In this document: piece after piece, positions 51,319 through 61,475 of the stretch | How the letters are laid out: each line of letters begins with the position of its first letter | How positions within the stretch are numbered: the first letter of the stretch is position 1 | Source of the DNA: Diploptera punctata | Taxonomy: Eukaryota; Arthropoda; Insecta; Blattodea; Blaberidae | Assembly (NCBI GenBank): GCA_030220185.1 | Contig: JASPKZ010004953.1 | Coordinates: forward strand, 966,501-1,030,500 | DNA length: 64,000 nucleotides | Direction: 5' to 3' | Notes under the pieces: generated by a model | The model's database searches: none | The model's input: the letters and a program-made list of their open reading frames with translations, nothing else | What the model was told of the DNA's origin: nothing | Translations under genes and position numbers: made by a program

Positions 51319-52953
51319 AGTGAGATCAGTTTAGTAGTGGGAGGCAGATGCAGGGTTTGTGCTGTGCAATAACGAAGGCTTACGCGTGCAGGCACGGGAC
51401 CTGAAATGTACGCAGCAGTTTACGAGTTCACGGCCACAGTCAGATAGTGTACCTCGAGTAGATAAGGTGCTTGATCACTTTTCCTTGTGAACTGAATGGC
51501 GTGTGTATAATGTAAACTGAATGACATGTGTATAAGTTATTTCAATTTTAAAATTTGTGTCTTATAAAACATAAGTGTAAAGTGAATCACGTGTGTATGA
51601 GTGTAAACTGTATAATGGTTAATAACTTTTTCTACTGAACAACGTGTATTTATTTATGAACAATATTTATTAACTCAGTCTGCCAGCCAAGTAAGAAGAT
51701 GTTTTGAAACAATTCCCGTGTGTAAAAATTCCATCATTTTCAACAGTCCATAATATTGTTTTTATTATTGATTTAACATTACTCAATGAAAGATAAATTA
51801 AATTTGAAGAGAAAAATTTTCGCCCAGACCGGGACTCGAACCCGGGACCCTTGGCTTTCCGGGCCAAGTGCTCTACCAACTGAGCTACCGAGGCGAGTTA
51901 CGATCTAGATGCAAATTTTTCTCTTATATACGTTGGTTTCAAAAGCATTTGGCGATAGGGAATTACAACGTATATAAGAGAAAAATTTGCGTCTAGATCG
52001 TAACTCGCCTCGGTAGCTCAGTTGGTAGAGCACTTGGCCCGGAAAGCCAAGGGTCCCAGGTTCAAGTCCCGGTCTGGGCGAAAATTTTTCTCTTCAAATT
52101 TAATTTATCTTTCATTGAGAAATGTTAAATCAATAATAAAAACATCATTAGAAGCCTTACTAGCTTTATAAAGTAATGTTAAATTCCCAATAAATGTCTT
52201 CTTAACTAAGAAGCCGCCATTTGCAAAGATAGAAGCAATGGTTTCAAAAGCATTTGGCGATAGGGAATTACAGCGTATATAAGAGAAAAATTTGCGTCTA
52301 GATCGTAACTCGCCTCGGTAGCTCAGTTGGTAGAGCACTTGGCCCGGAAAGCCAAGGGTCCCGGGTTCGAGTCCCGGTCTGAGCGAAAATTTTTCTCTTC
52401 AAATTTAATTTATCTTTCATTGAGAAATGTTAAATGAATAATAAAAAAACATCATTAGAAGCCTTACTAGCTTTATAAAGTAATGTTAAATTCCCAATAA
52501 ATGTCTTCTTAACTAAGAAGCCGCCATTTGCAAAGATAGAAGCAATGGTTTCAAAAGCATTTGGCGATAGGGAATTACAACGTATATAAGAGAAAAATTT
52601 GCATCTAGATCGTAACTCGCCTCAGTAGCTCAGTTGGTAGAGCACTTGGCCCGGAAAGCCAAGGGTCCCGGGTTCGAGTCCCGGTCTGGGCAAAAATTTT
52701 TCTCTTCAAATTTAGTCCATAATATGTTCAACAAATTTTATACAGAGGTGTCAAAAATGTATGGACAACGAAGGTGAAAAGTTCCAGCACCTGCTTCAAT
52801 AAAGTTGATAAGTACGACAATTTGTAAAATACTTACGAAAATGTGTGTGGTTGTGTCACCGGGATCCTAGCTGTCCATTCCTCGCCGCGAGTGCGTCAGC
52901 AGTGTATAGTGAAATCCCCGCATCTGCCTTCGACTACTAAACTGATCTCACTG
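51319..52953. mobile_element. TIR element (CAGTGAGATCAGTTTAGTAG) carrying a tRNA-unit array
   Basis: Ends CAGTGAGATCAGTTTAGTAG...GGCAGATGC and the inverse GCATCTGCC...CTACTAAACTGATCTCACTG; TA at 52954. Without the array (51757-52713) it is about 0.67 kb with no coding sequence, so a non-autonomous DNA element. Confidence 0.82.
51757..52713. mobile_element. 957-bp tRNA-unit concatemer (one inverted, three direct) with a single 12-bp target duplication
   Basis: AGTCCATAATAT at 51745-51756 and 52714-52725. tRNA cores: 51822-51894 (minus); 52007-52079, 52312-52384, 52619-52691 (plus), at steps of 305 and 307 bp. All keep A box TAGCTCAGTTGG and most B box GGTTCGAGTCC. The inverted unit begins with the reversed tail. 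Confidence 0.95.
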
Positions 52954-53017
52954 TATATATACACATACACATATATTGAATAGACTAGATTGAAAAAATT
53001 ATGTTCTAAAGTATCAT

Positions 53018-53245
53018 TTATTCATAGTTAAATATGGGAAACAACATTATGAGGTTCTTAATTCGTAAATTAATGAGTCATTTGAACGATTCCAACGAAA
53101 ATCTGATAGTAATAATGTCGGTTAAAAATGAGAGAGATCCTTCTCTCGAAAACTAGTTCCCGTGTTTGAAGAAATATAAAATATGAGGTAAGATGTTAAA
53201 AAATGACTCATTAATTTACGATTTCTAAATTATCATTCTAAATAT
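53018..53245. mobile_element. PLE fold-back directly upstream of brahma exon L
   Basis: AACAACATTATGAGGTTC, AATTAATGAGTCATTTGAAC; right GTTCCCGTGTTTGAAGAAAT, ATATGAGGTAAGATG, AATGACTCATTAATTTACG. The right end stops about 20 bp from the acceptor T run. Confidence 0.82.
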
Positions 53246-53260
53246 TGCTTTTTTTTTTAG

Positions 53261-53591
53261 GCCTGATCTTTATCGAGCATCAGGGAAATTTGAGTTGTTG
53301 GATCGCATTTTACCAAAACTAAAAGCTACAAATCACAGAGTACTGTTGTTCTGCCAGATGACACAGTTAATGACTATTATGGAGGATTATCTGAGCTGGC
53401 GTGGATTTTCTTACTTAAGATTAGATGGTACAACAAAAGCAGAGGATCGTGGTGATCTTCTTCGCAAGTTTAATAGTCCTGATTCTGAGTACTTCCTGTT
53501 TCTTCTGAGCACCAGGGCTGGTGGACTTGGCTTGAACTTACAAGCAGCTGATACTGTTATTATATTCGACTCTGATTGGAATCCGCATCAG
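53261..53591 (+). CDS. brm: brahma exon L: helicase C lobe, motifs IV-V
   Basis: Acceptor TTTTAG after a T run; donor GTATAT. It encodes [40 protein letters not shown] (motif IV), [13 protein letters not shown] and [20 protein letters not shown] (motif V), ending SDWNPHQ. At 331 nt it is the longest exon in the window. It is preceded by a 10-kb intron, the largest here. Confidence 0.98.
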
Positions 53592-53694
53592 GTATATGTT
53601 TAATTAAAAAATGAGAATTTCATTTATTACTGAAGTTGCAGAATTAAATGCAATTATATTTTTTAAATAATTGGTACTATAATTATAAAGTACT

Positions 53695-55460
53695 AGCTAA
53701 TACCCGGTGTGCGCCGTTACGCCCAAATAAATGAAAATTAATGTGCTTTTATGTTTAGTTGAATAAGTAAAAGGAAAAATAATTATAAATTTACTTTTTA
53801 GATAGCCCATGCTGATTACCCAGCATTGCCCGGGAATCTACTTATCCCAATATTCTTGACATAAATGAGCTAAAATACGAAAATTAATGTGTTTTATGTT
53901 TAGTTAAATAAGTAAAAGGAAACATTAATAAATTAATGAGTCATTTTAACATCTTACCTCATAAATTAAATTTGAAGAGAAAAATTTTCGCCTAGACCGG
54001 GACTCGAACCCGGGACCCTTGGCTTTCCGGGCCAAGTGCTCTACCAACTGAGCTACCGAGGCGAGTTACGATCTAGACGAAAATTTTTCTCTTCAAATTT
54101 AATTTATCTTTCATTGAGAAATGTTAAATTAATAATAAAAACATCATTAGAGGCCTTACTGGCTTTTAAAGTAATGTTAAATTTCCAATAAATGTCTTCT
54201 TAACTAAGAAGCCGCCATTTGCAAAGATAGAAACAATGGTTTCAAAAGCATTTGGCGATAGGGAATTACAACGTATATAAGAGAAAAATTTGCGTCTAGA
54301 TCGTAACTCGCCTCGGTAGCTCAGTTGGTAGAGCACTTGGCCCGGAAAGCCAAGGGTCCCGGGTTCGAGTCCCGGTCTAGGCGAAAATTTTTCTCTTCAA
54401 ATTTAATTTATCTTTCATTGAGAAATGTTAAATTAATAATAAAAACATCTTACCTCATATTTAACTTTGAAAAGGAAACATATCGTAATTATTTTTAGAT
54501 ACTCCATGCTCTTTACCTGGCATTGTCCAGGAATCTACTCATCCCGATCTTCTTGGCATAAGTGAGCTGAAAGACGAAAATTAATGTACTTCTTATGATT
54601 AATTGAATAAGTAAAATGAAAAATAATTATAAATGTATGTCATAATTATTTTAAGATTCCCCGTGCTGATTATCCAGCGTTGCCCGGGAATCTACATATC
54701 CCAATCTTCTTGACATAAATGAGCTAAAATATGAAAATTAATGTGTTTTGTGTTTAGTTAAGTAGAAGGAAACATATCATAATTATTCTTAGATACTCCA
54801 TGCTCTTTACCTGGTATTGTCTGGGAATCTACTCATCCCGATCTTCTTGGCATAAATGAGCTGAAAGACAAAAATTAATGTACTTCTTATGATTAATTGA
54901 ATAATTAAAATGAAAAATAATTATAAATGTATATCGTAATTATTTTAAGATTCCCCGTGCTGATTACCTGGTGTTGCCTGGGAATCTACTTATCTCGATC
55001 TTCTTGGTATAAATGAGCTAAAAGATAAAATTCGTTATTGTGAGTTATCCGTAAAAGAATACCCGCCATGTGCTACTATGCTTGCACAGGAATCTATGTA
55101 CTTGCCTTGATCTTCTTGGCATCAATGAAAGACAAAAATGGTTTGTGTGAGTTATCCATAAGATATGCTGTCGTGGACTTTTTTGTAGAGCTTTTTGAGA
55201 TATTCCATTATGTGTACATTAATTTTGTGTATTTGTTATGGTTTAGGCAGTGTAAGCCATTTAAGCGTCCAAAGAGCTATTTTTTTCACATTTTTTCACT
55301 ACAAAGGGCGATTTTTATGGGTGTAGGAGTTGAGTATCACAACTCTCTTATAGCCTATGTTCATCCCGGGAATCTCCTGAACATTTTGCAAAAAGCCCCA
55401 TCACAGTCGGATCAACGGTATGGCCATGCATAAAGTACAAACAAACAATCATTCATTTTT
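53695..55460 (+). repeat. Degenerate tandem repeat, 137-160 bp period
   Basis: Units begin AGAT(A/T)CCC(A/G)TGCTGATTA-like at about 53801, 54497, 54654, 54790 and 54946, each with GCATTGCCCGGGAATCTAC and TGACATAAATGAGCTAAAA. Open frames within are repeat translation. Split by the array at 53963-54443. Confidence 0.75.
53963..54443. mobile_element. tRNA-unit array with 15-bp target duplication inside a PLE-like site
   Basis: AACATCTTACCTCAT at 53948-53962 and 54444-54458. The left inverted tRNA core is 53990-54062 and the plus core 54310-54382. The target itself is a PLE tail sequence. Confidence 0.94.
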
Positions 55461-55491
55461 ATATATTAGATAATTTAATATATTTATATTG

Positions 55492-55870
55492 GTCCACCGC
55501 TGTGGTCTCGAGGTAGCGTGCTGCCTTGTCACGCAGCGGGCCCGGGTTCGATCCCCGGTCGGGACAGTTTTTCTGGGTGAGGTTTTAACGGTGTTTTTCC
55601 TCACCTGTAAGACAAATGTCAGGAAAACTTTGAGGCCCAAATGGTCCCCGAAATCATATGGCCATCGCAATCATCATCATTCATATTCATCTTAGGTTAA
55701 ACTTAGGATTAGGGACTCTCCTGGCGCACCATTATCATCATCATCACCCATCATATCATCGGGGCAACGTAACCCCGACTTCCAGGCGCTCCAACCTCAG
55801 AAGTGGATTACAAGTATGCCATGCCAGGAGAGAAACCAGGAATGTCGAAAGACAATCTGGGGCATTTGAA
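55492..55870 (+). mobile_element. SINE of the GTCCACCGCTGTGG family, full length, 12-bp duplication
   Basis: ATATTTATATTG at 55480-55491 and 55878-55889. Head, B box GGTTCGATCCC and long 3' body (GGGGCAACGTAACCCCGACT). Its right duplication is 27 bp before brahma exon M. Confidence 0.92.
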
Positions 55871-55915
55871 AAAAAAAATATTTATATTGTATATATATAT
55901 ATATTTGTTATACAG

Positions 55916-56146
55916 GATTTGCAAGCGCAAGACAGAGCTCATCGTATTGGGCAGCAAAATGAGGTTCGTGTACTGCGACTAATGACAGTGAATTCTGTCG
56001 AGGAAAGAATTTTGGCAGCTGCTCGCTACAAACTTAACATGGATGAAAAAGTGATCCAAGCTGGAATGTTTGATCAGAAATCAACAGGTTCAGAAAGACA
56101 ACAATTTTTACAGAGTATTCTGCATCAAGATGATGCTGAAGAAGAG
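55916..56146 (+). CDS. brm: brahma exon M: motif VI and post-helicase
   Basis: Acceptor ATACAG and donor GTAAGT; 77 whole codons. [20 protein letters not shown] contains motif VI with its arginine fingers (QDRAHRIGQ). It is followed by [20 protein letters not shown] and an acidic end (HQDDAEEE) that opens SnAC. The acceptor is 27 bp past the target duplication of a tRNA-headed SINE, so the branch-point region is partly TE-derived. Confidence 0.98.
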
Positions 56147-56279
56147 GTAAGTAGTGCATGTCAGCTTGATAATCTTTTCTGTATCATGAAAAGATACCTG
56201 TGATGTAATGATTATACTTGTATGTCTTAATACGATCCTATAGGTCCTGTGTTCAGTATCTATGTGTACCATACAATTT

Positions 56280-56410
56280 GTATTATTTTGAAAAGTAGAA
56301 TTAATACCTGAATTGAGATTTGAACCCAAAACCTCTAGCTCTGTACACTAGTGTGCTGACCATTACACTATTTCAGGCTCCCGATACAAATGTTAATTCT
56401 TCTTCCTCAT
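56280..56410 (-). repeat. tRNA-like unit, GTAATGGTCAGC-type
   Basis: Reverse strand: AGTGTAATGGTCAGCACACT and GGTTTTGGGTTCAAATCTCA; flanks TTTTGAAAAGTAGAATTAAT. Confidence 0.7.
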
Positions 56411-56501
56411 ATACAATTCTCTTTATCATCAGAAGCAGATAGCCATATATATATATATATGACAATGTGCTGGCATTGAATAAATAAATATATATATATA
56501 A

Positions 56502-56981
56502 TGTTTTTATTATTAATTTAACATTTCTCAATGAAAGATAAATTAAATTTGAAGAGAAAAATTTTCGCCTAGACCGGGACTCGAACCCGGGACCCTTGGC
56601 TTTCCGGGCCAAGTGCTCTACCAACTGAGCTACCGAGGCGAGTTACGATCTAGACGCAAATTTTTCTCTTATATACGTTGTAATTCCCTATCGCCAAATG
56701 CTTTTGAAACCATTGTTTCTATCTTTGCAAATGGCGGCTTCTTAGTTAAGAAGACATTTATTGGAAATTTAACATTACTTTAAAAGCCAGTAAGGCCTCT
56801 AATGATGTTTTTATTATTAATTTAACATTTCTCAATGAAAGATAAATTAAATTTGAAGAGAAAAATTTTCGCCTAGATCGTAACTCGCCTCGGTAGCTCA
56901 GTTGGTAGAGCACTTGGCCCGGAAAGCCAAGGGTCCCGGGTTCGAGTCCCGGTCTAGGCGAAAATTTTTCTCTTCAAATTT
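56502..56981. mobile_element. tRNA-unit array between (TA)n runs
   Basis: Reversed tail, minus core 56567-56639, full minus body, then a turn at the tRNA and plus core 56887-56959, ending TTTTTCTCTTCAAATTTA. The target duplication lies in (AT)n and cannot be resolved. Confidence 0.9.
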
Positions 56982-56997
56982 AATATATATATATATA

Positions 56998-57262
56998 GTC
57001 TACTGCTGTGGTCTCGAGATAGCGTGCTGCCTTGTCACGCACAAGGCCCGGGTTCGATCCCCAGCCGGGGCAGTTTTTCTGGATGAGGTTTTTATTAGGG
57101 TTTTTCCTCACCTGTAAGACAAATGTCAGGAATACTTTAAGGCACAAACGGTCCCTGAAATCATATGGCCATCACCATCATCATCCTTCACCGGTGTGGA
57201 AAGCAATGGGAAGCTACCACACCTACAATTCCCTAGTAAAGCTGCAAGCATAGCATGAAAAT
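56998..57262 (+). mobile_element. SINE of the GTCCACCGCTGTGG family
   Basis: GTCTACTGCTGTGGTCTCGA head; B box GGTTCGATCCC; ends in (TA)n after GCATGAAAATGC. Confidence 0.9.
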
Positions 57263-57295
57263 GCTATATATATATATATATTCATTTATTTATTT

Positions 57296-57660
57296 ATTCA
57301 ATGCCAGCACATTGTCATTTTGACATTCTGGTTTACTCTCCTGGCATGGCGTTATTGTAATCCACTTCTGAGGTTGGGGCGCCTGGAAGGCAGAGTTACG
57401 CTGCCCCAATAATATATGATAGGTGGCTATGGTAATGATGCGCCAGGATAGGCCTTATTCCTAAACTTAATGAATATGTTAATGATGATAATGGTGGCCA
57501 GATGATGTTCGGAGACCATTTGGGCCTTAAAGTTTCCTGACATTTGTCTTGCAGGTGAGGAAAAAACCATCACCCGGGGAAACTTGCCCCGACCAAGGAT
57601 CAAACCCAGGCCCACTGTGTGACAAGGTAGCATGCTACCTCAAGACCACAGCGATGGACA
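57296..57660 (-). mobile_element. SINE of the GTCCACCGCTGTGG family, long form
   Basis: Head at 57660 (GTCCATCGCTGTGGTCTTGA), B box GGTTTGATCC, 3' body TTCCAGGCGCCCCAACCTCA near 57375. Confidence 0.88.
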
Positions 57661-57699
57661 GATAGTCATCTATATTGAGAATTGTTAATGAGGAAGATG

Positions 57700-57850
57700 A
57701 ATAGAAGGCTTAGGGCAATAACATGATATGCCACATATTGTTCTTTCTAAAATATAAAGATTTTAGTGTTTCAAAAAATTATAAATACTAATTGGACAGT
57801 ATTGTTGTTAATACATTATGTGTATATGTTTTAACTCATCACTGGTGCAC
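57700..57850. mobile_element. Paralogue of the AGAAGGGCTTAGGG TIR element: empty site
   Basis: GAAGGCTTAGGGCAATAACA, GCCACATATTGTTCTTTCTA and ATTATAAATACTAATTGGAC match 47344-47383 joined to 47700-47770, without the tRNA-unit insertion. Confidence 0.82.
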
Positions 57851-57975
57851 TTTCATACTAGCATACAGAACTGGAGGTCTTGGGTTCAAATCCCAATTTA
57901 GGCATTAATTTTTCTTTTCAAAATAATCATTGTCCATCATTGCGAATGTTGAAATTTAAATTAATACATCAAAAC
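57850..57975 (+). repeat. tRNA-like 3' half and tail
   Basis: TACTAGCATACAGAACTGGA, B box GGGTTCAAATCCC, tail TTAATTTTTCTTTTCAAAAT and CATTGTCCATCATTGCGAAT. Confidence 0.7.
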
Positions 57976-58039
57976 ATAACATTTTTCTTTAAGTATAGGG
58001 TGTGGAATGGGATTCACCCAGCCTCTTGTACGGATAGCT

Positions 58040-58235
58040 GATCAAAAAAGGTAAATTGATCCAACAACAGGCTTTAGGAGTCCCTTGGGGTACTAGGAGG
58101 TTAAGGCTACAATATTTTTCTAGACAATCAGCATGAGATGTCAGCCAAGTTATAAGTCCTGCATGATGGTTCCCTTTATTCACAGAACATAGTCATGTAC
58201 TCATTTCTGTTAGATGGGGCAATGGAGAGTGTTGC
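58040..58235 (-). mobile_element. SINE fragment (47955 family)
   Basis: CCAACAACAGGCTTTAGGAG, CTAGACAATCAGCATGAGAT; the tRNA head is missing. Confidence 0.7.
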
Positions 58236-58560
58236 TAGAGCAATAGTTTTATCCTTATCATTTACAATGTGTACACCAACAGATTACCTTTCATGAGTTA
58301 TGTTCTGCCAGTGGTTCTTGCAGCAGCGTGGTACAATCCGAACTTTCTTTCCTTCATCGAAAGTAAAGTGGGATCTAACCCTATGAGGTATTTTCAATAT
58401 ATAAATGAGTTGTATGAGTTCCTGATTTAATATTACTCACATGAGGAAGCACAGTTCACATGAGATGGCAATGTATGGGTGACATGTGGTTAGCATATCA
58501 GATCCTGCAGCCGTTATAGCTGGTTTTCTCAATCTGGAGTAGCTACTTTCTTTCTTTTTT
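58236..58560. other. Mixed fragments
   Basis: 58372-58430 holds a PLE tail (TCTAACCCTATGAGGTATTT). 58450-58555 is a diverged copy of the 23840 repeat (GCTGGTTTTCTCAATCTGGA). Otherwise nothing recognised. Confidence 0.45.
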
Positions 58561-58565
58561 TTTTT

Positions 58566-58866
58566 AATTCAATTCAATGTCCCAGGTTGTCATTTCGACA
58601 TTATTGGTTTCTCTCCTGGTATTGGCATAATTGTAACCCACTTCTAAAGTTGGGGCGCCTAGAAGGCAGAGTTACGTTACCCAATGATAATGTGTCATAA
58701 ATGATAATGATGCATCATGAGAGTTCTTAACCTAAATTCCACACCATGGGCAACAACAGGAATAATTCCCTTTAAGGAACATTTCCTATGGTTTGACTGG
58801 GAATCGAACCCAGGACCTCATGAAGAGAAGTCAGAAATGCTGACCACAAGGCCATGAGGCTGGCAA
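58566..58866 (-). mobile_element. SINE of mixed type with tRNA head at right
   Basis: GCCTCATGGCCTTGTGGTCA head and GGTTCGATTCCCAG B box on the minus strand (58865-58795); the left part shares GGCGCCTAGAAGGCAGAGTT with the GTCCACCGC family 3' body. Confidence 0.75.
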
Positions 58867-59180
58867 GAGTAGCTACTCTAATTTCTCACGTTGCTGGGTG
58901 GGTGCTATATCCTATTCGCTCTTAAAGTGATCCTCGTCAAAACAAAACCATGTGTCCTGCTCGCTTTTCATTGGTTATGGACACCGATGTACGTTGTAGA
59001 AGCAATATTCTTCCGCCATTTGCACCACAATTACTGTCACTTTTGATATGGAGATGACACAGCAATAGAAGACTCGATATTTTCCGCCATTTTGTTTCAT
59101 TTGAATTGACTGAAGCATTACAAAAAATGTATCACCCAAATGTATCAAAACTATTTTAAGTTGTAACTATTGATTAGGTA
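58867..59180. other. Unassigned intronic DNA
   Basis: No recognised repeat or coding potential. Confidence 0.4.
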
Positions 59181-59189
59181 TATTTTAGA

Positions 59190-59700
59190 ATATATTTGAA
59201 AAGAAAAATATACTTATTCAAAGTTAAAATTGGGAAACACATTATGAGGTTCTTAATTAATAAATTAATGAGTCATTTTAACATCTTACCTCATACAATG
59301 GCGGTTGAAAATGAATGACAAGATCATTTGAAAACTATAGTTACCGTGTTTGAAAAACATGAAATATGAGGTAAGATGTTAAAATGACTCATTAATTTAT
59401 TATTTAGAAAAATATACGCCTAGACTGGGGTTTGAACCCAGAACCTTTGACTTTCTATGTCAGTGCTCTTCCATCTGAGCTACCTAGGCCTCCAATCTAA
59501 ACGCGTATTTTTCTCTTACACATAGTTAATTCCCTAACCCCAAATGCTCCGAGCCGTTGCTACGATTTTTGCAAATGGCGGATTCTTTATTAAGAAGACT
59601 TTTTATTGGGAATTTAAACATTACTTATAAAGCCAGTAGTGCTTCTTTCAATGTTAATATTATTTGTTTTTAAACATCTTAATGATGGACAAATTATATT
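59190..59700 (-). mobile_element. tRNA unit (TCTAGGC family) split by a PLE fold-back
   Basis: Minus core about 59418-59492, body with TTGCAAATGGCGGATTCTTT, reversed end TTAAACATCTTAATGATGGA. A 192-bp PLE hairpin interrupts its flank. Confidence 0.85.
59214..59405. mobile_element. PLE fold-back nested in a tRNA unit; 12-bp target duplication
   Basis: AGAAAAATATAC at 59202-59213 and 59406-59417. Long tail left (AATTGGGAAACACATTATGA), arms with AATGAGTCATTTTAACATCT, short tail right. Confidence 0.93.
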
Positions 59701-60237
59701 TTCCAATTGTTTAAGTAATTTTGTTTTGGTTTTTATTCTAGAATAGAATATTCTATGTACTAATGACAATGTCTATGAGGTTTTTTAATATTGTTTATTC
59801 TTTCTTTCACTCACCTCATACTTCATAACTCCTCGCAAACCCAGGGTTTCATCACATCATTTGTGAATAGAATATTCTAGAATAGAAACCAAAACAAAAT
59901 TACTTAAACAATTGGAAAAACCGAAAGAACTCACAATTTGGGAAAAAATTTACATATGCAAGAATGAAAATAAAACTATGAATTTTGAAATACCCGGTTA
60001 TAAGGAGAGGGGATTGATTTGGAAGTTCGTCGGTCAGCCATCAGATGGCGCGGAGGTCAGTCTACAGGATAGAAGGCCGTTGGACGTCAGTTGTGAACGT
60101 GACACAGCATTGAGAATGTCAAAATGATGTGACGAAACCCTGGGTTTACAAGGAGTTATGAAGTATGAGGAGAGTGAAAGAAAGAATAAACAATATTAAA
60201 AAACCTCATAGTGTTATTTCCTATCTACATAACTTAA
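59700..60237. mobile_element. PLE with inverted ends and nested terminus
   Basis: AATAGAATATTCTA at about 59741 and 59867 brackets a reversed terminus (CTATGAGGTTTTTTAATATT; CACCTCATACTTC). The right plus body encodes KELTIWEKIYICKNENKTMN then FEIPGYKERGLIWKFVGQPS and ends with the long tail CTACATAACTTAA. Confidence 0.82.
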
Positions 60238-60290
60238 TTAATAAATAGTGTTGTACAATTATGAGGTGAGGTGTTAAATCTAACTCTTGT
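60238..60290 (+). mobile_element. PLE tail fragment just before brahma exon N
   Basis: ACAATTATGAGGTGAGGTGT resembles other tails; its origin is unclear. Confidence 0.4.
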
Positions 60291-60322
60291 TTATTAATTC
60301 TTTATTTTTGTTTATTGATTAG

Positions 60323-60511
60323 GAGGAAAATGAAGTGCCAGAAGATGATACAGTTAATCGCATGATTGCTCGTAATGAGAATGAACTAGAACTCTTCTCA
60401 CGTATGGACTTGGAGCGACGGCGTGAAGAGGCAAAGCTTGGACCTAATCGAAAGTCACGTTTGATAGAAGAAGGCGAGTTGCCAGAATGGCTTGTAAAAG
60501 ATGACGATGAA
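60323..60511 (+). CDS. brm: brahma exon N: SnAC domain
   Basis: Acceptor GATTAG and donor GTAAGT; 63 codons. It encodes [20 protein letters not shown], then a stretch with [20 protein letters not shown], ending [11 protein letters not shown]. This matches SnAC, the histone-anchoring segment C-terminal to the ATPase in SWI/SNF motors. Confidence 0.95.
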
Positions 60512-60608
60512 GTAAGTATCCATACTTTAGCTTTCTGAACTTAAAATAAGGAAATTGTTTTTTGTTGACAATAAATTTTATAAAATTTGTTCATTATATG
60601 TCCTTAAG

Positions 60609-60719
60609 GTTGACCGGTGGACTTTTGAAGAAGAGGAAGAAAGCTACTTGGGAAGAGGATCTAGACAAAGGAAGGAAGTGGATTACAGTGACAGCCTCAC
60701 TGAAAAGGAATGGCTCAAG
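60609..60719 (+). CDS. brm: brahma exon O: end of SnAC
   Basis: Acceptor CTTAAG and donor GTTTGT; 37 codons. It encodes [20 protein letters not shown] followed by [17 protein letters not shown]. The [23 protein letters not shown] motif is highly conserved in BRM/BRG1. It is separated from exon N by only 97 bp, the one TE-free intron here. The next exon (toward the bromodomain) is not found in the remaining 3.3 kb. Confidence 0.95.
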
Positions 60720-60874
60720 GTTTGTTATTTCTTCACATAAATTTTCAGTAAGAAACATGAAAATATACAGAACATTCCAATGCAATATTATTTGGCTGAA
60801 ATGTACTAATGACTGTCCCTTTATTCTCATTCTATTCTTACCACAGTTCATTACTCAAAAATTGTAGATCTGAT

Positions 60875-60980
60875 TTTTTAAGAGAAAAATCCATTCCTGA
60901 ACCAGAACTTGAATCCAAGACCTCCAGTTTTATGCTTTGATTCACCACCCACCCACGCCACTTGGGAAATCCCGTCCAGA
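60875..60980 (-). repeat. tRNA-like fragment
   Basis: TAAGAGAAAAATCCATTCCT, GAACCAGAACTTGAATCCAA: flank and B-box side only, A box lost. Confidence 0.5.
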
Positions 60981-61033
60981 CACAAACTTTCTTTCTTTTT
61001 AATAAATAAGTTTGGTCTATTCTTACCTCATAT

Positions 61034-61312
61034 CCATCCGTAGTAATTCTGACTGAGGGCAGGTCCTTCACTGCAGTCATAGCATTTTTATGCTATGTTT
61101 TGCAGGTTTACTAGGGAATTTTAGGTGTGGTAGCTTCCCGTTGCTTTCCACACCAGTGAAGGATGATGATGATGATGATAGTGATAAGGATTTGACATTT
61201 GTCTTACAGGTGAGGGAAAAACCTCACCCAGGAAGCTTGTCCCGACCGGGAATCGAACCCGGGCCCGCTGCATGACGAGGCAGCATGCTACCTCGAGACC
61301 ACAGTCGTGGAC
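61034..61312 (-). mobile_element. SINE of the GTCCACCGCTGTGG family inserted in a PLE tail; 12-bp duplication
   Basis: CTTACCTCATAT at 61022-61033 and 61313-61324. Head at 61312 (GTCCACGACTGTGGTCTCGA), B box GGTTCGATTCC. Confidence 0.92.
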
Positions 61313-61338
61313 CTTACCTCATATAGTTGTTTCTATTA

Positions 61339-61374
61339 GATATATGTTTCAAGGCATGTTTACCCCATCTTCAG
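61339..61374 (-). ncRNA. Hammerhead-ribozyme-like core
   Basis: CTGAAGA, U, GGGG/CCTT with an 8-nt loop, GAAA, C(ATAT)A then TC. Confidence 0.6.
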
Positions 61375-61475
61375 TTGGTACAAGATGGGACGAACATGCC
61401 TTGAACCACCTTTGTCTAATAAACACACCTACTATTGATTGGAAGAATATAAATTAAAACAAACCAAACTCTGAA

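Larger units (their letters stand above)
60995..61475. mobile_element. PLE fold-back split by a SINE
   Basis: Left TTCTTACCTCATAT; after the SINE it resumes ATATAGTTGTTTCTATTAGA with the minus hammerhead core at 61339-61374 (CTGAAGA, GGGG/CCTT, GAAA, CATATATC). Right arm GATGGGACGAACATGCCTTG. Confidence 0.8.

Noticed and set aside
55068..55433. 121-codon frame in the tandem repeat
   Set aside because: Lies within degenerate tandem units and shows no known domain; repeat translation is the simpler view.
51822..56959. Seven or more apparent tRNA genes with A and B boxes
   Set aside because: They recur with identical 5' and 3' flanks, in arrays and hairpins bounded by target duplications, so they are repeat units rather than cellular tRNA genes.
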